Below are positions 25,556 to 33,238 of a stretch of 43,701 bases of DNA, piece after piece. Below the pieces are notes generated by a model that worked only from the letters and a program-made list of their open reading frames with translations, did no database searches and was not told where the DNA came from. The translations under genes and the position numbers were made by a program. Every line of letters begins with the position of its first letter. Positions within the stretch are counted from its first letter, which is position 1. This stretch comes from Cypionkella sp. Its GTDB lineage: Bacteria > Pseudomonadota > Alphaproteobacteria > Rhodobacterales > Rhodobacteraceae. The stretch is from positions 1 through 43,701 of the forward strand of contig JALRIN010000027.1 in NCBI GenBank assembly GCA_023255415.1, read 5' to 3'.

Positions 25556-25720
25556 TTACAGCATACGTTCCAGAAAGATTGTCAAAAACAACCCGATCAG
25601 CGTGAAGAAAATCGCAAAGCCGGCGCCATATTGCAGCGCGTCCAATTTGCGTCCACCACGCCGAAGCGCCAAGACAGCGCCAAAAACTGCCCCAAGAAAA
25701 AAGCCGCCGATGACGATCAA
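25556..25720 (-). CDS. Small two-segment membrane protein, start uncertain
   Basis: About 54 residues, two hydrophobic segments separated by a basic loop: LIVIGGFFLGAVFGAVLAL, then RRGGRKLDALQYGAG, then FAIFFTLIGLFLTIFLERML. I recall similar small proteins with a RRGGN/K-LD-QY loop in Rhodobacteraceae. There is no ATG in the hydrophobic frame; TTG at 25720 is the only sensible start, with GGGGCAGGG just upstream. That ribosome site lies in the 3' arm of a strong hairpin, so translation may be restricted. It sits between the DUF2927 and VWA genes, 9 bases from the latter. No function assigned. Confidence 0.6.
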   Translation of the reverse strand: MIVIGGFFLGAVFGAVLALRRGGRKLDALQYGAGFAIFFTLIGLFLTIFLERML

Positions 25721-25748
25721 AACCCTGCCCCTTTTGTCTGGGGCAGGG
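25720..25748 (-). terminator. Hairpin with T-run after the DUF2927 gene
   Basis: CCCTGCCCC and GGGGCAGGG (25748-25740 and 25731-25723 on the minus strand) make a perfect 9-bp stem with an 8-base loop, then TTTTG. It lies 10 bases after the DUF2927 stop and looks like an intrinsic terminator. It also covers the ribosome site of the following small gene, so it may attenuate the downstream operon rather than end it. Confidence 0.65.
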
Positions 25749-25757
25749 CTATTACAC

Positions 25758-27131
25758 CTACCCGCGCGTGCCGTGCGCCCCCAAGGAGGCGATATCCGCC
25801 ATGCGAGCCTGCACCTTCTCATCTGAGCCAAAGCCATAGCGCGCCCAAGCCAGACTGTCGAGACGCAGCGCCCGCGCTTGCGCGACTTGGCCGAGGTTTT
25901 CCAGCGCTTCGGCTTTGATCAACATCAGCGTCGCCAAAAGCGAGGCATTCTTGGCCGATTTCACCACCGGAATGGCGCGATCGGCAAAGGCGATCGTCTG
26001 CTGATTTTGCCCCGCCGCCAAGGCGATGGCCGCAAGCTGCATATCAACATGGGCCAGATGGATTTGCGTATTGGGGATGCTGCGGTAGATTTGCGCGGCT
26101 TGGCGCAGCGCCTTCACCGCCTCTGTTGGGTCAGTTGTGGCCAGCGAACGCCCCTTTGCATAAAGACTAAAGGCAAGGCGATTGTCGTGCCAGCCCTGCG
26201 TCATCGCGATGTGCAACATTTGATTTGAGGCCGCAAGCCGCTGGGAATTGCTGCCAACGGGGCCAAAGGCGCGTTCGACCTCGGAAATCCAGACACGGGG
26301 CGCAATTTCCCCGATCTGTCCGCCAGCATAGGCCCCCGCAGGATTATAGCGCGCAAGCAGGGCGGGCAGGTGTCTGGCGACCTCTGCCTCATTCATCCCG
26401 CTGCGCAATTCGGGCGCGTAATGCAGGCGCAACATCAGCATATCAAATTGGGTCAGCACGGAATTGAAATTGTCGTCATTAAACACAGAATCGGCGACCC
26501 GATACAGATCGTTCAGCGGGCCCATGGATTGCGCGGTCTCTTCGTTCAGACAGTCGCGCACCTCTTGGGGCGCCGCGTCCGAGGGGATAAAGATCGCGAC
26601 ATGATCGCGGTGCGTTACCGAAGTCCAATCCAGCTTTGCCCCGTTCCTTTCGGCCTGATATTCCGCCCAAGACTGCACCCGCGGCACGGTAAAGCAGGCC
26701 GCCATTGGCACCAGGCTTTGCATTTTTGCCCGCGGTAAAAACTCGATGGTGACAGAAGCGCTTTCCTGCGGTTTTGCAAACCGAACATTCAAGCCTGCCT
26801 CATTGCGCAACCGGCCCAGCACCTGCGCCAAATCCGCTGGCGCCGTTGCCGGCACTGCGCCCTGAAGCTTGACCGAAATCGGTCCCTCAAAGCGGCTGAG
26901 ATAGGGGTTCGCCCGCCCGCTTTCCATCCGGAACTCTAGATCAAGGAAATCATGGGCAAGTTCAGCATTTGGGCGTGACTTGAACGGCCGCGATGCCACA
27001 CCCGGGTCTTCGACCGCCGGAAAAGCGATGCTGCTGGAAGTGTCTTGAGCATAGGTTTTCGTCACCTGTGCCGTCGGCGCCGGCATACAGGCCGTTACAA
27101 GAAACAGGGCGAACAATGAAATATGGCGCAT
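25758..27131 (-). CDS. DUF2927 lipoprotein with TPR-like C-terminus
   Basis: Predicted lipoprotein, about 457 residues. The signal MRHISLFALFLVTAC gives a lipobox with Cys16 from the ATG at 27131; an ATG at 27146 adds five residues. The central domain (about 50-260) is DUF2927-like, with SVTIEFLPRAKM, RDCLNEETAQSMGPLNDLYR and VADSVFNDDNFNSVLTQFD. The C-terminal part (about 310-440) consists of alanine-rich helices in TPR-like repeats (AVKALRQAAQIYRSI, then ALENLGQVAQARALRLDSL). DUF2927 is thought to be protease-like by some, which I cannot confirm. It lies between moxR and the VWA gene, so it may be a substrate or partner of that chaperone pair. Confidence 0.82.
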   Translation of the reverse strand: MRHISLFALFLVTACMPAPTAQVTKTYAQDTSSSIAFPAVEDPGVASRPFKSRPNAELAHDFLDLEFRMESGRANPYLSRFEGPISVKLQGAVPATAPADLAQVLGRLRNEAGLNVRFAKPQESASVTIEFLPRAKMQSLVPMAACFTVPRVQSWAEYQAERNGAKLDWTSVTHRDHVAIFIPSDAAPQEVRDCLNEETAQSMGPLNDLYRVADSVFNDDNFNSVLTQFDMLMLRLHYAPELRSGMNEAEVARHLPALLARYNPAGAYAGGQIGEIAPRVWISEVERAFGPVGSNSQRLAASNQMLHIAMTQGWHDNRLAFSLYAKGRSLATTDPTEAVKALRQAAQIYRSIPNTQIHLAHVDMQLAAIALAAGQNQQTIAFADRAIPVVKSAKNASLLATLMLIKAEALENLGQVAQARALRLDSLAWARYGFGSDEKVQARMADIASLGAHGTRG

Positions 27132-27146
27132 AGCTTGGCAGCTCAT

Positions 27147-27775
27147 CTATACAGGGTTAAGAGGGTTCACGCGGCCCTCGATTCAGCGCGAAAAGTCGGG
27201 ATTTTTGCCCGCAAAACCCCAGAAAAAAGCCGCGCGAAAGATGCCCCCGCACCCCGCTCGCCTTTGGTTTGAAGATCTTTGCAGTCGTAGACACCAAACC
27301 AAAGCAGACTGGTCAGGCTTTGAACGAAGTGCCCAGGAAGGGGCCGACAAGCTTTGGGCTTCACCGCGCCCAAGCTCTGTGAAGGCTGCGCGTTTCGGCA
27401 AAAGCTGAAAACATCATGCTGCAGACGCCTTTGAACTGGCGATAGCGCAAAGCAAACCAGTCCAAGACCGGGCTTGGAAGCGTGCAAAAAGATGCCAGCG
27501 TTTTTCATTTAAGGCCTTAAACAACACGTCACAGTTAAGACGCCAGTCAACAGACCCCAAGTGTCGGTTTAGCGGCGCTATCATGTCAATCGTTGGGTTT
27601 TTGCAGCTTTGCAGCCGATCTACCCATGGAGGTCTCAAAGCCCGCTCACGCCAGATTTTCCCGCATCTGATCGCGCATTGTTTCAATATGTTTCATAATG
27701 CTTGGTTTGCGTTACTAGTTTGTGTCGGGACTATGGCCAAACTTGGGCGAATCTGTCCGATTCTGTGATTTTGGC
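27147..27775. other. 629-base gap without a recognised gene (moxR to DUF2927)
   Basis: Open frames here (for example 27167-27508 and 27414-27686, minus) have odd composition rich in Cys, Ser and Arg, no clear ribosome site and no family I recognise. Structural elements are a perfect 14-bp palindrome TTTAAGGCCTTAAA (27508-27521) and a 10-bp inverted repeat CTTTGGTTTG/CAAACCAAAG (27262-27271 and 27295-27304) with a 23-base loop. The region may hold an RNA gene, a decayed gene or a repeat element. I can support none of these firmly. Confidence 0.5.
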
Positions 27776-28615
27776 CTAACGTTCCCGCCGCGCCAAAAAC
27801 GCCAGACGTTCGAACAAATGCACGTCCTGTTCGTTCTTCAAAAGCGCGCCATGCAGGGTGGGTAAAGCGTGCTTGCCCTCGCGGCGCAGATCTTCGGGCG
27901 ACAGGTCTTCGGCCAGCAAAAGCTTTAGCCAATCCAGCACCTCAGAGGTCGAGGGTTTCTTCTTCAGACCCGGCGTCTCGCGGATCTCGAAGAATTGCGT
28001 CAGTGCTGCAGTCAGCAGGGCAGGTTTGATCTGTGGGAAATGAACGCGCACGATGGCGGCCAGAACCTCGGGGTCCGGAAAGCGTATGTAATGGAAAAAG
28101 CAGCGCCGCAAGAACGCATCTGGCAGATCTTTTTCGTTGTTCGAGGTGATAATCACAACCGGGCGCTGTTGGGCGCGAATGGTCTCGCCGGTTTCATAGA
28201 CGTGAAACTCCATCCGGTCCAATTCTTGCAGCAGATCATTGGGAAATTCGATATCGGCCTTGTCGATTTCGTCAATCAGCAAAACCGCCCTTGAGGTGGC
28301 TTCAAAGGCCTGCCAAAGCTTGCCCTTGCGGATGTAATTGCGCACCTCGTGCACGCGGGCTTCGCCCAATTGGCTGTCACGCAAACGGCTGACGGCGTCA
28401 TATTCGTAAAGCCCTTGCTGTGCCTTGGTTGTGGATTTTACGTTCCACTCAATCAGCGGCATATCCAGCGCCTGCGACACCTGTCGCGCCAATTCGGTCT
28501 TGCCCGTGCCCGGTTCCCCCTTGACCAGCAAAGGCCGCTGCAAGGTCACCGCCGCATTTACCGCGATTTTCAAATCCTCGGCTACGATATAGGCATCGGT
28601 GGAGGCAAATTTCAT
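27776..28615 (-). CDS. MoxR family AAA+ ATPase
   Basis: Chaperone-type ATPase of 279 residues. Walker A is GEPGTGKTE at residues 33-41, Walker B VLLIDEIDKAD at 111-121, sensor 1 is VVIITSNNEKDLPDAFLRRC near 149-168 with the arginine finger pair, and the C-terminal lid is helical. MoxR ATPases act with VWA proteins to mature or insert cofactors into client complexes (for example CoxD/CoxE); the matching CoxE-like VWA gene lies downstream at 24365-25546. I chose the ATG at 28615 (MKFASTDAYIV), the usual family start; an upstream frame to 28678 lacks support. It diverges from dksA. Confidence 0.92.
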   Translation of the reverse strand: MKFASTDAYIVAEDLKIAVNAAVTLQRPLLVKGEPGTGKTELARQVSQALDMPLIEWNVKSTTKAQQGLYEYDAVSRLRDSQLGEARVHEVRNYIRKGKLWQAFEATSRAVLLIDEIDKADIEFPNDLLQELDRMEFHVYETGETIRAQQRPVVIITSNNEKDLPDAFLRRCFFHYIRFPDPEVLAAIVRVHFPQIKPALLTAALTQFFEIRETPGLKKKPSTSEVLDWLKLLLAEDLSPEDLRREGKHALPTLHGALLKNEQDVHLFERLAFLARRER

Positions 28616-28786
28616 TGCATTCTCAGTATGTTTTGGCTGAATTTTCCCCAACTTATCCTTGCTGCAAAAAACGCGCAACCGCTAGTGACAATCCGGATTC
28701 TTTCCTTTAGATGCACGCTCAAGCAGGAGCGCGTTAAGATCATAGCCCACCTGGATGCGCGCCCTGAGAAAGTGGAGAGTGCTAAG

Positions 28787-29209
28787 ATGAAAGCGGAAGT
28801 CTTTTTGCCAGACGACTATCGTCCTGCCGAGGATGAGCCTTTCATGAACGAGCGGCAGCTGGAATATTTCCGCCGCAAGCTGATCATCTGGAAGCAAGAA
28901 TTGCTTGGCCAATCGGCCGAGACCATCGACAACCTGCAGGATTCGGGCCGCAATGTGCCCGATATCGCAGATCGCGCGTCCGAGGAAACCGACCGCGCGC
29001 TGGAACTGCGCACGCGGGATCGTCAGCGCAAGCTGGTGTCAAAAATTGACGCAGCGCTGCGCCGGATCGAGTCGGGCGAGTTTGGCTATTGCGACATGAC
29101 CGGCGAGCCGATCAGCCTAAAGCGACTGGATGCGCGTCCGATCGCAACCATGACGCTGGAGGCGCAAGAAAAGCACGAACGGCGCGAAAAAGTCCACCGC
29201 GACGATTGA
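28787..29209 (+). CDS. dksA: RNA polymerase-binding factor DksA
   Basis: Secondary-channel regulator that works with ppGpp on rRNA, amino-acid and stress promoters. The 140 residues comprise an N-terminal helix, the coiled coil with tip NVPDIADRASEET near 57-68 (the D-x-x-D-x-A tip contacts), and a globular C-terminal part. E. coli DksA binds zinc with four cysteines; here only Cys102 (GYCDMTGEP) is present, so this is the zinc-independent form usual in Rhodobacteraceae, where the R. sphaeroides homologue works like E. coli DksA. The ATG at 28787 has GGAGAG upstream. A strong terminator follows the gene. Confidence 0.93.
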   Translation: MKAEVFLPDDYRPAEDEPFMNERQLEYFRRKLIIWKQELLGQSAETIDNLQDSGRNVPDIADRASEETDRALELRTRDRQRKLVSKIDAALRRIESGEFGYCDMTGEPISLKRLDARPIATMTLEAQEKHERREKVHRDD

Positions 29210-29228
29210 GCCTTTGGTCACAAGACTT

Positions 29229-29259
29229 AACGCCGGCCCCTGATTGGGACCGGCGTTTT
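29229..29259 (+). terminator. dksA terminator
   Basis: AACGCCGG (29229-29236) pairs with CCGGCGTT (29250-29257). An inner CCC/GGG stem across one C/A mismatch and a TGATT loop complete the hairpin, and TTTTAATT follows. It lies 20 bases after the dksA stop. Confidence 0.88.
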
Positions 29260-29272
29260 AATTCGGGTGCAG

Positions 29273-30466
29273 ATGATGAGCCTTGCTGGCAAAGAGATCA
29301 CCGTGCTAGGCGCAGGGATTGCGGGGCTTTCGTCGGCGCTGGCCTTGGCGCGTCATGGTGCGCAAGTAACGGTGCGAGAGCAGGCCGATGAGATCCGCGA
29401 AGTCGGGGCGGGCCTGCAAATCTCGCCCAATGGCGCGCGGGTGCTGATGGCTTTGGGACTGGGCAGCCAGATAAAGGCTGCGGCTATGCGCGCGGATGCG
29501 GTCGAACTGCGCGACGGGCGTGACGCATCGCTTGTGTTGCGGCTGGATCTGGCAGATTTGCAGCCAGATCAGCCCTATTATTTCCTTCACCGCGCTGATT
29601 TGATCGCGATTTTGGCAAAAGCGGCGCAAGCGGCTGGGGTGCACATCGTGCTGGGGCAAAAGGTTGAAACGGTCGATCTGTCTGGCCCGCGCCCCATACT
29701 TGCGATGCAACATGGCGCGCCCTGCTGGGCTGATCTGCTGATCGGCGCCGATGGTCTGCATTCGGCGGCGCGTGCCGCACTGAATGGCGTGCAAACTCCT
29801 TTTTTCACTGGCCAAGTCGCTTGGCGCGCGCTGATCCCCGCCGAAGCCGATGCCGCCCCCGTGGCCGAGGTGCATATGGGTGCGGGGCGGCATTTGGTCA
29901 GCTACCCTCTGCGCGGCGCGCGCTTGCGCAATATCGTCGCGGTGGAAGAGCGCAAAAGCTGGGCCGCCGAAAGCTGGTCGCAGCGCGATGATCCGCAGGC
30001 CTTGCGCCGCGCATTTTCGGGCTTTTCGCCAAAAGTGCGGCGGTGGCTTGATCAGGTGCAAGAGCCGCATCTTTGGGGGCTGTTTCGCCATCCGGTCGCG
30101 CCGGTTTGGACCAAGTCCTTGCCCCAAGGCGCGGTGGCGATCCTTGGCGATGCCGCACATCCGACCTTGCCGTTTTTGGCGCAGGGGGCTTCGATGGGGT
30201 TAGAAGACGCTTGGGTCTTGGCCGATCTGTTGGCGCGCAAGCCTCAGGCGGAAGCGCTGGCCGCCTATCAGGCCACGCGCGCGCCACGCTGTGCGCGGAT
30301 TGTGGCAGCAGCGACCGGCAACGCGCGTGCCTATCATCTGTCAGGCCTCAGCCGCAGTCTGGCGCATGCGGGGCTGCGTTTGGGGGGCAAGATCGCGCCC
30401 GCGTTGCCCTTGCAGCGCTTTGACTGGCTTTACGGCTTTGACGTCACCGCCGGTTCAGGCGTCTAG
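29273..30466 (+). CDS. FAD-dependent aromatic-ring monooxygenase-like protein
   Basis: Class A flavoprotein monooxygenase of 397 residues. The dinucleotide motif ITVLGAGIAGLSSALALARHG lies near residue 8, VREQADEIREVGAGLQISPNG near 34, the DG segment ADLLIGADGLHSAARAAL near 150, and the second FAD motif AILGDAAHPTLPFLAQGASMGLEDA near 286. The GAGLQ and PNGAR pattern is like salicylate- and 3-hydroxybenzoate-hydroxylase relatives rather than UbiH, but these families are hard to separate by eye. No aromatic-pathway genes flank it, so the substrate is unknown. The start is one of two adjacent ATGs with a poor ribosome site. Its 3' end overlaps the convergent xthA gene by 12 bases. Confidence 0.85.
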   Translation: MMSLAGKEITVLGAGIAGLSSALALARHGAQVTVREQADEIREVGAGLQISPNGARVLMALGLGSQIKAAAMRADAVELRDGRDASLVLRLDLADLQPDQPYYFLHRADLIAILAKAAQAAGVHIVLGQKVETVDLSGPRPILAMQHGAPCWADLLIGADGLHSAARAALNGVQTPFFTGQVAWRALIPAEADAAPVAEVHMGAGRHLVSYPLRGARLRNIVAVEERKSWAAESWSQRDDPQALRRAFSGFSPKVRRWLDQVQEPHLWGLFRHPVAPVWTKSLPQGAVAILGDAAHPTLPFLAQGASMGLEDAWVLADLLARKPQAEALAAYQATRAPRCARIVAAATGNARAYHLSGLSRSLAHAGLRLGGKIAPALPLQRFDWLYGFDVTAGSGV

Positions 30467-31234
30467 CTCGATCCAGACCGGCACATGGTCCGAGGGCTTT
30501 TCGCCCGCGCGCACCTGTTTATCGATCTGACAATCGCGCAGCAGATCGGCGGCTTGCGGTGACAGCAGGTGGTGGTCGATGCGAATGCCGTTGTTGCGCT
30601 CCCAAGCGCCAGCTTGATAATCCCAAAAGGAATATTGCCCCGCCGCCTGATTGCAGGCGCGAAACGCTTCGGTCAGGCCAAGGTTCAAAAGCCTGCGAAA
30701 AGCCGCGCGGGTTTGCGGCAGATAAAGCGCATCTGCAACCCACAGTTCGGGCTTCGCGGCATCTTCGGCCTGCGGAATCACATTATAATCGCCACAGCAG
30801 ACCAAGGGCTCTTCTAGCTGCAACAGCGTTTCAACCCTTGCCTGCATCCGCGCCATCCAAGCAAGTTTATAGTCATATTTCGGCCCCGGAACCGGATTGC
30901 CATTCGGCAGATACAGCCCGCAAACCCGCACCGCGCGCCGACCGATCACCGTGGCCTCGATCCAGCGCGCCTGCTCGTCGGTCGCATCGCCCGGCAGGCC
31001 GCGTACCACATCCTCGAGCGGCAGTTTCGACAGGATCGCCACGCCGTTAAAGCTTTTCTGACCGTGGGTTTCAACGTGGTAGCCCATCGCCTCGAAGACC
31101 TCGCGCGGAAAGGCCTCGTCCACCGATTTGATCTCTTGCAAGCAGGCAACATCGGGCTGGGCTGCGGCAAGCCAAGCCGGCAGCGCCTCGATCCGGGCCT
31201 TGATGCCATTGATGTTGAATGTGGCGATTTTCAT
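30455..31234 (-). CDS. xthA: Exodeoxyribonuclease III
   Basis: Metal-dependent AP endonuclease and 3' exonuclease for base-excision repair, 259 residues. Motifs: MKIATFNINGIKARI at the start, CLQEIKSVDEAFP near 31 with the metal-ligand Glu, GLYLPNGNPV near 106, CGDYNVIPQAEDA near 147 with Asp and Asn, GIRIDHHLLSP near 215 and SDHVPVWIEL near 247 with the catalytic Asp-His. These are the complete ExoIII set. It is oriented against the monooxygenase gene, with overlapping 3' ends, and likely has its own promoter just upstream of 31234. Confidence 0.95.
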   Translation of the reverse strand: MKIATFNINGIKARIEALPAWLAAAQPDVACLQEIKSVDEAFPREVFEAMGYHVETHGQKSFNGVAILSKLPLEDVVRGLPGDATDEQARWIEATVIGRRAVRVCGLYLPNGNPVPGPKYDYKLAWMARMQARVETLLQLEEPLVCCGDYNVIPQAEDAAKPELWVADALYLPQTRAAFRRLLNLGLTEAFRACNQAAGQYSFWDYQAGAWERNNGIRIDHHLLSPQAADLLRDCQIDKQVRAGEKPSDHVPVWIELDA

Positions 31235-31289
31235 CGGCGGCTCCCTTGCTTTGGCCTTGTTCTAGGGGCAGGGCAGGGGGCAAGCAAGC

Positions 31290-31976
31290 CTATAGCGCCG
31301 CGCGCCACATCGCATCCAGCGCGTCGATTTCGGCAACGTCAAAGCGATGAAGTTCTTCCCAATAGCGGCCAGAGGCGCTGACATAGCCAAGTTCGGCTTC
31401 ACGGGCCAAGGCGGCTTTGGCTTTGGTGGCGTCAAAATCGGGCAAGCGGGCAGAGCCGACATCGCCGCGCGGAAACAGCAGCCGCGACGGACCCTTTGAC
31501 AGATTGACCATTGCGCAGCCCTGCATCGCCGCCAAAATCATCAGCCGCGCCGATTTTGCCTCTAGGTCGCGCAGGGTGATGTCGGCGCGCAAGGGATCGG
31601 GGCTGCCCTGGCCATAGAAATGTGTCTGTTCGCCCGCAGGATAGTGCATATCGCAGCCAAAAACCGCGATCACCTTTGGCCGCAACTGCGAAAGCGCCCA
31701 ATAGGCCGCGGTATAGGCCATCGTGGCGCCCGCATAGACAAAGCCGCCGTAGGCGTTTTGCGCTGGCACAAATTCGTCTTCCGTCACCAGCCGCTGACCT
31801 TCGCCCGCCACGGGATGGCGCTCGGAGGGGAAATCCCAAGGGTAGATCGCATAGTCCCAATCGGGGCGAATGCGGTAGGCGTTATTGATCGCCGCTATCT
31901 TGTCAAAGCCCTTGCGTGACCAGACAGAGGCTTGCATCGCCATGGGGGCAGAGCCCAGAAGTAAAAGTGTGCTCAC
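31290..31976 (-). CDS. Rossmann-like protein of unknown function
   Basis: 228 residues without signal or membrane segments. The start MSTLLLLGSAPMAMQAS looks like a nucleotide-binding first strand and loop. Then come KIAAINNAYRIRPDWDYAIYPWDFPSE (near 28-53), an AGATMAYTAAYWAL helix and VIAVFGCDMHYPAGEQTHFYG near 102. The INNAYRI, DW and GCDMHY pattern resembles DUF115/MptE-like and GT29/GT42-type sugar-nucleotide folds, so a glycosyltransferase-related role is possible but unproven. Two glycosyltransferase-like genes follow within 1.2 kb on the same strand upstream, interrupted by erpA. I cannot name a family with confidence. Confidence 0.7.
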   Translation of the reverse strand: MSTLLLLGSAPMAMQASVWSRKGFDKIAAINNAYRIRPDWDYAIYPWDFPSERHPVAGEGQRLVTEDEFVPAQNAYGGFVYAGATMAYTAAYWALSQLRPKVIAVFGCDMHYPAGEQTHFYGQGSPDPLRADITLRDLEAKSARLMILAAMQGCAMVNLSKGPSRLLFPRGDVGSARLPDFDATKAKAALAREAELGYVSASGRYWEELHRFDVAEIDALDAMWRAAL

Positions 31977-32030
31977 GCAGTGTCTCCAGCTTTTTGCAGG
32001 ATGTAGCGCTGCAATCCTGTAAGAAAGCGT

Positions 32031-32357
32031 TTAAATCGAAAAAGATGTGCCGCAGCCGCAAGAGCTGCTGGCATTGGGGTTTTCAATGACAAAGCGCGCG
32101 CCGATCAATTCTTCGGTAAAATCAATCACCGCGTTTGACAAAAACGGCAAGGACACCTGATCGACCAGCACTTTTTGGCCAGCCTGTTCCAGCACCAAAT
32201 CGTCACTGGTTTGATCGTCCAGCTTGATATCATATTGAAATCCCGAACATCCGCCGCCTTCAACCGCCACCCTTAGGGCCTTTTGCTGGCCGGTCATGGC
32301 TGCAATTTCGGCGATGCGCGCAAAGGCGCGGTCGGTAACGCGGGGGGGCATATTCAT
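32031..32357 (-). CDS. erpA: Iron-sulfur cluster insertion protein ErpA (A-type carrier)
   Basis: A-type carrier that delivers Fe-S clusters to target enzymes; 108 residues. The three ligand cysteines are present: Cys37 in GGGCSGFQY and Cys100 and Cys102 in SCGCGTSFS. The GGGCSGFQY form and the C-terminal NPNASSSCGCG are ErpA-like rather than IscA-like. I chose the ATG at 32357 (MNMPPRV) with AAGGA upstream; the frame continues upstream without a start that matches the family. It is encoded between an unknown Rossmann-like protein and two glycosyltransferase-like genes. A client in this window could be the Fe-S dehydratase Edd, an inference only. Confidence 0.93.
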   Translation of the reverse strand: MNMPPRVTDRAFARIAEIAAMTGQQKALRVAVEGGGCSGFQYDIKLDDQTSDDLVLEQAGQKVLVDQVSLPFLSNAVIDFTEELIGARFVIENPNASSSCGCGTSFSI

Positions 32358-32422
32358 GGCGTGATCCTTATCTCGGGCACAAGGACAAGATAGGGCCTCA
32401 ACGCCGCCGCCGCAAGGGAAGC

Positions 32423-33235
32423 TTAGGCGGGCAGCACGGCGCGCAGAAAATCCGAAAGCCGATGCTTGGCAGCAAAATCGCTGCAAAAGCGGTCATAGAC
32501 GGCAGATTGCTCGGCCAGGCTGGGCCTGTCGGTCAGGGCAAAATAATGCTGGCCGCAGATCAAAGGCCGCGCCAAAGGGTCCGACCAAACCGCTTTGCCT
32601 GCCAATGCAGCGGTTAAAAGTCGGGGATATTCGCTGTAAACCCCTGCGCTGAAATGCAGGTTAACAATGCCACCCGCGCGCGTGATCTGCGCCTGAAGCG
32701 CTTGGCCATGGGTGCCGTATGGCAAAACTTGCAGGCTTTGCAGCTGTCCTAGCTTTGCAATTTCTGCGCGACGGCGGTCGTTCATGGCGCCAAAAAAGGT
32801 CAGATCGCCGCTTGATCCGGCATAGGCGGGCAGGGTGTCGGGAAAGAGATGCGGGCCAAATTTGATTTTGCGGCGCAGACTACCCGGCAAAAACCCATAG
32901 GCGGGCGCGTTCAAAGGGCTGACATCCAGCAAGACATCATATTGTAGCGCCCAGCGCAGGATCGCCGCCCGCGACGGTAGCCCCCAAAGCTTGGCCCCGG
33001 TCTGATCATAAAAATGCTCTGTTTGCAGGCCGATTTTAAATCCGGGCGGTAGCAGGCGTTTGGTAAAGCTATGCGCTCCCACATAGATTGCCGCGTGCCG
33101 CGCGACTAGATCGCCCAAATCAAAGCTAGCAAGTTGATCGGCGATCTCACTTAGGATCGGATGGCGGGCGACAAAACGCAAACCGCCGTTGCGCGCCGTG
33201 GTCCAATCTTTGCCGAAAACCGAAGACAGGCTCAT
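32423..33235 (-). CDS. Glycosyltransferase-like protein (GT-B type)
   Basis: 270 residues. The N-terminal half has VARHAAIYVGAHSFTKRLLPPG and KIGLQTEHFYDQTGAK, and the C-terminal half has SEYPRLLTAALAGKAVWSD near 216, reminiscent of the donor-sugar-binding E-x-PR-LEAL-AGKPVVSD region of GT-B enzymes. In between, LTFFGAMNDRRRAEIAKLG looks like the GT-B linker strand. I see no DXD motif and no membrane segment. The gene begins three bases after the GT2 gene stop, so both are transcribed together. A sugar or cell-surface function is inferred from fold and neighbour; the exact reaction is unknown. Confidence 0.68.
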   Translation of the reverse strand: MSLSSVFGKDWTTARNGGLRFVARHPILSEIADQLASFDLGDLVARHAAIYVGAHSFTKRLLPPGFKIGLQTEHFYDQTGAKLWGLPSRAAILRWALQYDVLLDVSPLNAPAYGFLPGSLRRKIKFGPHLFPDTLPAYAGSSGDLTFFGAMNDRRRAEIAKLGQLQSLQVLPYGTHGQALQAQITRAGGIVNLHFSAGVYSEYPRLLTAALAGKAVWSDPLARPLICGQHYFALTDRPSLAEQSAVYDRFCSDFAAKHRLSDFLRAVLPA

Positions 33236-33238
33236 GGT

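Noticed and set aside
25556..25837. 93-residue version of the small membrane protein
   Set aside because: The first 39 codons overlap the end of the DUF2927 gene and the hairpin, and read as non-coding; the hydrophobic part starts at the TTG at 25720.
27167..27686. Minus-strand frames in the moxR-DUF2927 gap as genes
   Set aside because: Unusual amino-acid composition, no ribosome site and no recognised family; I keep the region as unexplained instead.
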